Assembly: GCA_035433705.1 (NCBI GenBank)
Contig: DAORVK010000005.1
Location: 41,531 to 105,530 of the forward strand
Origin: CADEFQ01 sp035433705
GTDB lineage: Bacteria > Pseudomonadota > Gammaproteobacteria > Steroidobacterales > Steroidobacteraceae
Direction: 5' to 3'
DNA length: 64,000 bases
Shown in pieces: positions 59,453 through 64,000 of the stretch. The translations under genes and the position numbers were made by a program. The stretch's first letter is position 1. The number at the start of each line of letters is the position of its first letter. The notes under the pieces are model-generated. The model worked only from the letters and a program-made list of their open reading frames with translations. It ran no database searches and had not been told where the DNA came from.

Positions 59453-61975
59453 TCAGCGGAAACGATACATCAGCGTCAGACCGAACATGCGCCGATCGGC
59501 CAATGTCACGGCGAAATCGCGCGGGTTGGTGGCGCTCACCGTGCCCGGCAGCGGCGGCTGCACCGGCACGACCAGGAACACCCCGGGATTCACGGTGCGC
59601 ATGACATCGATCACGGTATCGTCGTCGGTGAGATTGTTGACCCACAGCGTCGCACTCCAGGCATCGCGCTCGATCCCGAGGCGCATGTTCACGACGTGCG
59701 CATCACCGGTCTCCGCGAGGTTGTGCACCTGAACGTACCGGCTCGCCTCGTAGCTGTAGTCCGCGCGCCAGTTGAACGTACCCCAGCTGCCCAGCGGATA
59801 CTTCGCCGCGAGCGAAGCCGAAGCGAGATGCTTCGGCACGCGTGGGAGCACGTTGCCGCCAAGATCGCCGGCCGCGAGATAGTCGGCGTAGCATTGCGAG
59901 CCTGCGATACACCCGGTGTATGGGCCGCTGAAAATGAGATCGGCCTGATCCGAGCTGAAATATTCCTTGATCTTCGCATCCTGGTACGCATAGGTCATGC
60001 GCAGGTTCCAGTGCGGGCCCAGCGCCGCCAGCATTTCCATCTCGACACCGCGGACTTCCGATTTGCCGAGATTCGCGGTGTACGACGTTCCGAACTGCGG
60101 CTGCGTGGGTGCACCGACCGGCCTGCCTTCCTCGAGCACCGGCCCGGTCTGCGTCAGCTGCTGGTTCGTCCAGTCGATCAGATAGAGCGCCGTGTTGAGC
60201 TGCACACGACGATCGAACAGCCGGCTCTTGAAGCCGATCTCGAAGCTGTCTGCTTCCTCTTCGTCGAAGGAGCGCAAGCCGAGAGTCGCGAGTGCTGCGC
60301 GATCTGCGGGTTGAATACGGGCGTTCTCCGCATCCGTGTTGAAGCCGCCCGGCTTGTTGCCCTTCGCGTACTGCGCGTAATACGTCAGCGTGTCGGACGC
60401 GAGCCAGGTTGCCGTGAACCGCGGCAGGAAGTTCTTGAACGACGAGTCGTTCACGTACTGGTTGGCGCAGGTGAGGATCTGGCGGTTCGGGCTGCCCGCG
60501 ATCGGCGCGTTCACGACCGCGCAACCGGACGAAAAACTGCCTGGCATGAAGCCCGTGTTGCTTGTCTTGGAGAACACCGACCGGCCGCCCGTGTGGATCG
60601 TGTCCTCCGCTTGGCGCCCCTCGGCGGTGAGCGTCAGGTTTTCCAGCACGTCAAACTCGAGCATCGCAAAGACGGCCTCGTTCTTCGTGCCCGAGTCCAC
60701 GTCCTGGGGCGTGATTCTCGCGGGCAGATCCGGCTGGCCGGGGACAGGATTTGCGACGAGGTTGCCGGCCAGCGAGCTGGTATCCGGATTGGCCTCGAAT
60801 GTATAGAAACCTGCCTGCCAGCGCAGCCGTCCATCGCGCGGCGAGGCCACGCGCAACTCCTGGCTCCAGTAGTCGGCGCCCGAGAATCCGATGGACTCGA
60901 ACGCTCCGCCAAAGCCGCGCAGCGAACTGTAGTCCTGGTCGAGCGCCCCATAATTGCTGATGCGGTCGTAGCTCGACGTGGACGTGAAGACGTAATCGCG
61001 CCACGTGGCGTTCATCACGAGGCTCGAGCGGAAGGTATTTGCCTGGCGTCCCTGTTCGAGGCCCGCAGCGCCGTAGCTCGTCGAATTGACCGAGAGGAAG
61101 TCCAGCGTGGGGACGGTACCGCAGTAATAGCCCCGGCGACGCGTGCCGGGCAGCGCCTGGTAGCAATTGAGCACCGCGGCCGAACTCAGGCCGGTATTCG
61201 GCCCACCGAGACGGACCATGGCCGGCAGTTCATCGTCGTCGACTGAATAGTTCGCGCGCAGTGTGGCGTCGAACCAGTCGGTCGGCGTCCAGTCGAGCGT
61301 GCCGCCAATCGACTTCGATCGCGTGCCACCCACATCCTTTGCGCCCGACACGATGTTGGTGTACTGGCCGTCCTTGTTGAAATAGCGGCCGTCCACCTGA
61401 AACCGCAGCTTCTCCGCCACGATGGGACCGCTCGCCCAGGCGCTCATGTCCTGGTAATTGAACTCGCCGGCCGACGCCTTGACGCTCGCCTCGTAATTGT
61501 CGCTGGGTCGGCGCGTCACGAAGTTGATCGCGCCCGCAAAGGTACTGCGGCCAAAAAGCGCGGACTGCGGACCACGGATTACCTCGATGCGCTCGAGGTT
61601 GTCCATGTTGTAGCCACTGATCGAGCCATTGACGAAGACGCCGTCGATGAAGAACGCGGCATTCGCGGCGCCCGAGATGTTCGACATGCCGCGAATCACG
61701 GGCCGCTCGAAACCGCGTCCGAAACCATTGCGGAACGAGAAGCCCGGCGTCAGGGCGGCGACATCCTCGACCCGCGAGATACCCATCGCTTCGATATCCG
61801 CCGCACCGAGGGCAGTGATCGACAGCGGCACCTGCTGCAGGTTCTCCTCCGCGCGTCGTGCCGTCACGACGATCTCTTCGAGCGCGTTGGGCCCGTCCGT
61901 GGCTTGCTGCGCAAGAGCGGGCGCGGCGGCGAGCAACAGGACAGCCGGCACGAACAGTGGCGTGAAGTGCTTCAT
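59453..61975 (-). CDS. TonB-dependent outer-membrane receptor
   Basis: This 840-residue beta-barrel receptor has a signal peptide (LLLAAAPALAQ), the TonB-box-like EEIVVTARR, a plug domain (VPLSITALGAADIEAMGISRVEDVAAL ... RGMSNISGAANAAFFIDGV) and a C-terminal FR ending that is typical of the barrel. It depends on the TonB-ExbBD system, one set of which is encoded at 4.5-6.8 kb. The substrate is unknown; the neighbours are an FAD oxidase and a membrane protein. Confidence 0.94.
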   Translation of the reverse strand: MKHFTPLFVPAVLLLAAAPALAQQATDGPNALEEIVVTARRAEENLQQVPLSITALGAADIEAMGISRVEDVAALTPGFSFRNGFGRGFERPVIRGMSNISGAANAAFFIDGVFVNGSISGYNMDNLERIEVIRGPQSALFGRSTFAGAINFVTRRPSDNYEASVKASAGEFNYQDMSAWASGPIVAEKLRFQVDGRYFNKDGQYTNIVSGAKDVGGTRSKSIGGTLDWTPTDWFDATLRANYSVDDDELPAMVRLGGPNTGLSSAAVLNCYQALPGTRRRGYYCGTVPTLDFLSVNSTSYGAAGLEQGRQANTFRSSLVMNATWRDYVFTSTSSYDRISNYGALDQDYSSLRGFGGAFESIGFSGADYWSQELRVASPRDGRLRWQAGFYTFEANPDTSSLAGNLVANPVPGQPDLPARITPQDVDSGTKNEAVFAMLEFDVLENLTLTAEGRQAEDTIHTGGRSVFSKTSNTGFMPGSFSSGCAVVNAPIAGSPNRQILTCANQYVNDSSFKNFLPRFTATWLASDTLTYYAQYAKGNKPGGFNTDAENARIQPADRAALATLGLRSFDEEEADSFEIGFKSRLFDRRVQLNTALYLIDWTNQQLTQTGPVLEEGRPVGAPTQPQFGTSYTANLGKSEVRGVEMEMLAALGPHWNLRMTYAYQDAKIKEYFSSDQADLIFSGPYTGCIAGSQCYADYLAAGDLGGNVLPRVPKHLASASLAAKYPLGSWGTFNWRADYSYEASRYVQVHNLAETGDAHVVNMRLGIERDAWSATLWVNNLTDDDTVIDVMRTVNPGVFLVVPVQPPLPGTVSATNPRDFAVTLADRRMFGLTLMYRFR

Positions 61976-62114
61976 CGAAATGACCCGGTGGGAACGACTG
62001 CCGGATCATAAGCGGCAGGCTCACGATTCGATGTCGGGGAAATTACTCATCAGCCACCCGTCCGCACCCGCCAGAACCGATCGTAGTGGCGGGCGCGGGC
62101 CATGTTGACGAAGA

Positions 62115-63014
62115 TCAAGCCTTGCCAGTCGTGCGACGACGCGGCATGACCACCGCAAGCAGCAGCGCCACGACGAAGGCGCCGATCAGGATCGACATCT
62201 CGAGTACGTACTCGGTGGGCTGAGTCCAGAACTCGGTGAACAAGCCCCACTCCTGGGTGATCTCGATCGACACCCACATGACTCCCGCGGTCGGCACGGC
62301 ATAGCGCACGGCGGCGAGGATGCGCGTGAAACGCCCGAGCCGCAGCAGCAGGTAGAAGGTCCAGATCGTGAGCAGGAACGTGGCGACATACGTCACCGGA
62401 TGATGCAGGCCAAGAAAGCGTGAATCCACCAGGAACAGCGAGACCGCGTAGCAGAACCAGACCACGTACAGCACTTCGAGAAAAGTGATGCGGGCGAAAT
62501 TGCGCTCCGACGCGGGCGCGGGCTTGCCGGCGTCGTAGCGGCACACGCGCTGGATCCACATGAAGGCGTTGCAGCGCGTGTCGCGGTTGAAGACAAAGAA
62601 CGGCAGTGTCGCCATCAGCAAGCCGACCGTCGCCTCCACGAACAGCAGGCTCGCTGACAGGACGTGCTCGCCATTCACCACCAACGGGCCCATGCCCATG
62701 AACTCCGGATTGAAACGGAACGACAGTTCGATCCAACCGGTCCAGACGAGGTGCGCGGCGATGAAGCCGAACCAGGTCCCGACGGCTTCGCTGCGACTCA
62801 ACGAGCCTGCGATCATGAGGGCGATGGCGAGGGCCCCGATGCCAATGCTGACCGGCGTGTCGTAATGGTCGGGGAACACATCCATGATGACCCCGAGTGC
62901 GCTGTGCATCAGCGGTACGATCGCGAGCACAGCGATGAAAGCGAAGATGCCGACAAACGGCGGCGCGGAGAGACGCCCGAGCCCGGTGGCTGGCGCCGCA
63001 GTCGACGTGGTCAT
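62115..63014 (-). CDS. Multi-pass membrane protein, unrecognised
   Basis: The 299-residue protein has about seven hydrophobic helices. No family is recognised by eye. The start at ATG 63014 (MTTSTAAPATG) is preceded by GAGGGG; a longer upstream frame has no membrane segment and is not used. It lies 139 bp before the TonB receptor on the same strand, so the pair may form an operon with the FAD oxidase. Confidence 0.7.
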   Translation of the reverse strand: MTTSTAAPATGLGRLSAPPFVGIFAFIAVLAIVPLMHSALGVIMDVFPDHYDTPVSIGIGALAIALMIAGSLSRSEAVGTWFGFIAAHLVWTGWIELSFRFNPEFMGMGPLVVNGEHVLSASLLFVEATVGLLMATLPFFVFNRDTRCNAFMWIQRVCRYDAGKPAPASERNFARITFLEVLYVVWFCYAVSLFLVDSRFLGLHHPVTYVATFLLTIWTFYLLLRLGRFTRILAAVRYAVPTAGVMWVSIEITQEWGLFTEFWTQPTEYVLEMSILIGAFVVALLLAVVMPRRRTTGKA

Positions 63015-63240
63015 CCCGTGAGTCCCCTCTTTACGATAATTGCCGGAATTTAGGCCTTGACGCGATTTGGCCGCAAGACCCGGCGCGCGGCCACACCACG
63101 TATCGGCCGGCCCAGGACCTTCGACATAAGCGGTGCCACGAACCGCATTGCCTGAAAACGTGCGGTCCGTCATGCCGGGGACCACGCGCAATGACTACCA
63201 TGCGCGCCCCTCGAACAGCTTGCTGGCATCGGAGTCGATC

Positions 63241-63336
63241 GTGGAATTCGTCGAGTTTCTCTGCATCACCACCCTGGGTTTGCTCATCGTCCAGATCATC
63301 TCCATGGTCCGGCATCAGCTCACTCGCGATCGCTAG
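63241..63336 (+). CDS. Possible 31-residue membrane protein
   Basis: A frame starting at GTG 63241 encodes VEFVEFLCITTLGLLIVQIISMVRHQL..., a single membrane helix with a basic end. GGAG lies six bases before the start, an ideal ribosome-binding site. The 3' end overlaps the convergent SRAP gene by 4 bp. No homologue is recognised, and the frame could be chance. Confidence 0.35.
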   Translation: MEFVEFLCITTLGLLIVQIISMVRHQLTRDR

Positions 63337-64000
63337 GACGTCCCGCCCGGGCCGCGGGGGCCGAACAGATCCTCTGGCTGCTCGACGCCAGCAAAGCGCC
63401 CGCTGATGACGGGCTCCGCTTCGATCAGCTCGTCGGGGTAATGGCGCAGCGCCGCCCGCGCTGCATCCGGCGATCCTTCCAGCCACGTCGAATGATCTTC
63501 CTCGCGCAGCATCGCGGGCTGGCGTTTCTTCTCGTTGTGGATTTCTGCAATGCGCGGCGAAGCGGGCAGGGTGATGATCGTGCAGGACGTGACGACTTTG
63601 CCGTCGACGCTTTGCGACTCATCCCACAGGCCCGCGAGACCGAACCACGCGCGATCGCGCACCCAGATGCGGTACGTGACTTTCGCGCGCCGTTCCGTCA
63701 CGTGCGGCTCGAAGTAGCAACTCACCGGAATGATGCACCGCTGTCCCCTGCGCCACGCCGTGCGATACGTCGGCGCGCTCTCCATGCGCTCGATCGTCGC
63801 ATTGAAGGTCGAGGCCTTGAGCGGCACGCCCTGTGCCCAGCCCGGTATCAGGCCCCAGCGCATCGGCACCGCCTCGCGCACGCCGCTGCGCACGCGGATC
63901 ACCGGAAAGAGGTCGGTCGGCCGCGCATCAAACGGCGCGACCGCGAAGTCCCATTCGGCGATCTTCAGACCGAACGCTTCGGCGATCGCCGGGGACATGC
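63333..64000 (-). CDS. SRAP/YedK-family (SOS-response-associated) protein, 5' end outside window
   Basis: YedK/HMCES proteins cross-link to abasic sites in single-stranded DNA through an N-terminal Cys. About 221 residues are visible; the expected MCGR start with Cys2 lies beyond the right edge, and the ATG at 63998 is internal. Seen: MRWGLIPGW, TFNATIERMESAPTYRTAWRRGQRCIIPVSCYFEP (with the conserved Glu) and IAEIHNEKKRQPAML (His of the active site). The C-terminus is Pro/Gly-rich. Confidence 0.85.
   Translation of the reverse strand, partial: MSPAIAEAFGLKIAEWDFAVAPFDARPTDLFPVIRVRSGVREAVPMRWGLIPGWAQGVPLKASTFNATIERMESAPTYRTAWRRGQRCIIPVSCYFEPHVTERRAKVTYRIWVRDRAWFGLAGLWDESQSVDGKVVTSCTIITLPASPRIAEIHNEKKRQPAMLREEDHSTWLEGSPDAARAALRHYPDELIEAEPVISGRFAGVEQPEDLFGPRGPGGTS

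Overview
The window is GC-rich, densely packed bacterial chromosome, most likely from a gammaproteobacterium near Xanthomonadales, Nevskiales or Steroidobacterales. The clues are a fused aspartokinase/diaminopimelate decarboxylase (LysAC), a TrpR-like YerC/HisR regulator heading a complete hisGDCBHAFI operon, a MetX/MetB pair, cyanophycin genes, and a TonB receptor with a long EEIVVTARR-type N-terminus. Genes are tightly packed, and many neighbours overlap by 4 bp (ATGA or GTGA). The lineage call is inference from gene content.

Layout. 1-3.1 kb (minus): cyanophycin synthetase, cut by the left edge, and cyanophycinase. 3.2-6.8 kb (minus): tonB-exbB-exbD-exbD and a periplasmic TPR protein, closed by a clear terminator. 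7.1-12.3 kb (minus): leucyl aminopeptidase, EamA exporter, MFS-like protein and ilvD, overlapping end to end. 12.35-18.2 kb (plus): ilvC-leuA-leuC-leuD-leuB behind what reads as a complete leucine attenuator (Leu-rich leader peptide, antiterminator, terminator).

18.4-37.4 kb is the most unusual part: two convergent operons. The plus operon encodes a three-subunit molybdenum hydroxylase of the xanthine dehydrogenase/CO dehydrogenase family, CoxG, CoxD-type (MoxR) and CoxE-type (VWA) maturation factors, and, coupled by an ATGA overlap, a fused CofG-CofH FO synthase that makes the deazaflavin core of coenzyme F420. An AraC regulator follows. The minus operon encodes an NCS1 nucleobase-type permease, two ketopantoate-reductase-like proteins, an M24 'pita-bread' protein with altered metal ligands, a luciferase-like (LLM) oxidoreductase of the F420/FMN class, a fumarylacetoacetate-hydrolase-family protein, an M20 hydrolase with altered metal ligands, and a LeuA/homocitrate-synthase-like enzyme. 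Together they look like an undescribed catabolic pathway, probably for an imported N-heterocycle, that combines Mo hydroxylation with deazaflavin chemistry.

37.4-39.9 kb (minus): metX-metB behind an S-box SAM riboswitch with a visible translational switch. 39.97-47.4 kb (plus): operator, hisR and the full histidine operon; hisF appears to start at ATA. 47.4-51.2 kb (minus): lysAC, a small acidic protein and a SAM hydroxide adenosyltransferase. 51.2-54.4 kb (plus): a giant membrane/spermidine-synthase-like fusion. 54.4-63.0 kb (minus): flavin reductase, SLC13 transporter, L,D-transpeptidase, a 34-bp perfect palindrome, a secreted hypothetical, a Tat-exported FAD oxidase, a TonB receptor and a membrane protein. 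63.2-64 kb: a possible tiny membrane protein and an SRAP protein cut by the right edge. No rRNA, tRNA, IS element or CRISPR array was seen.
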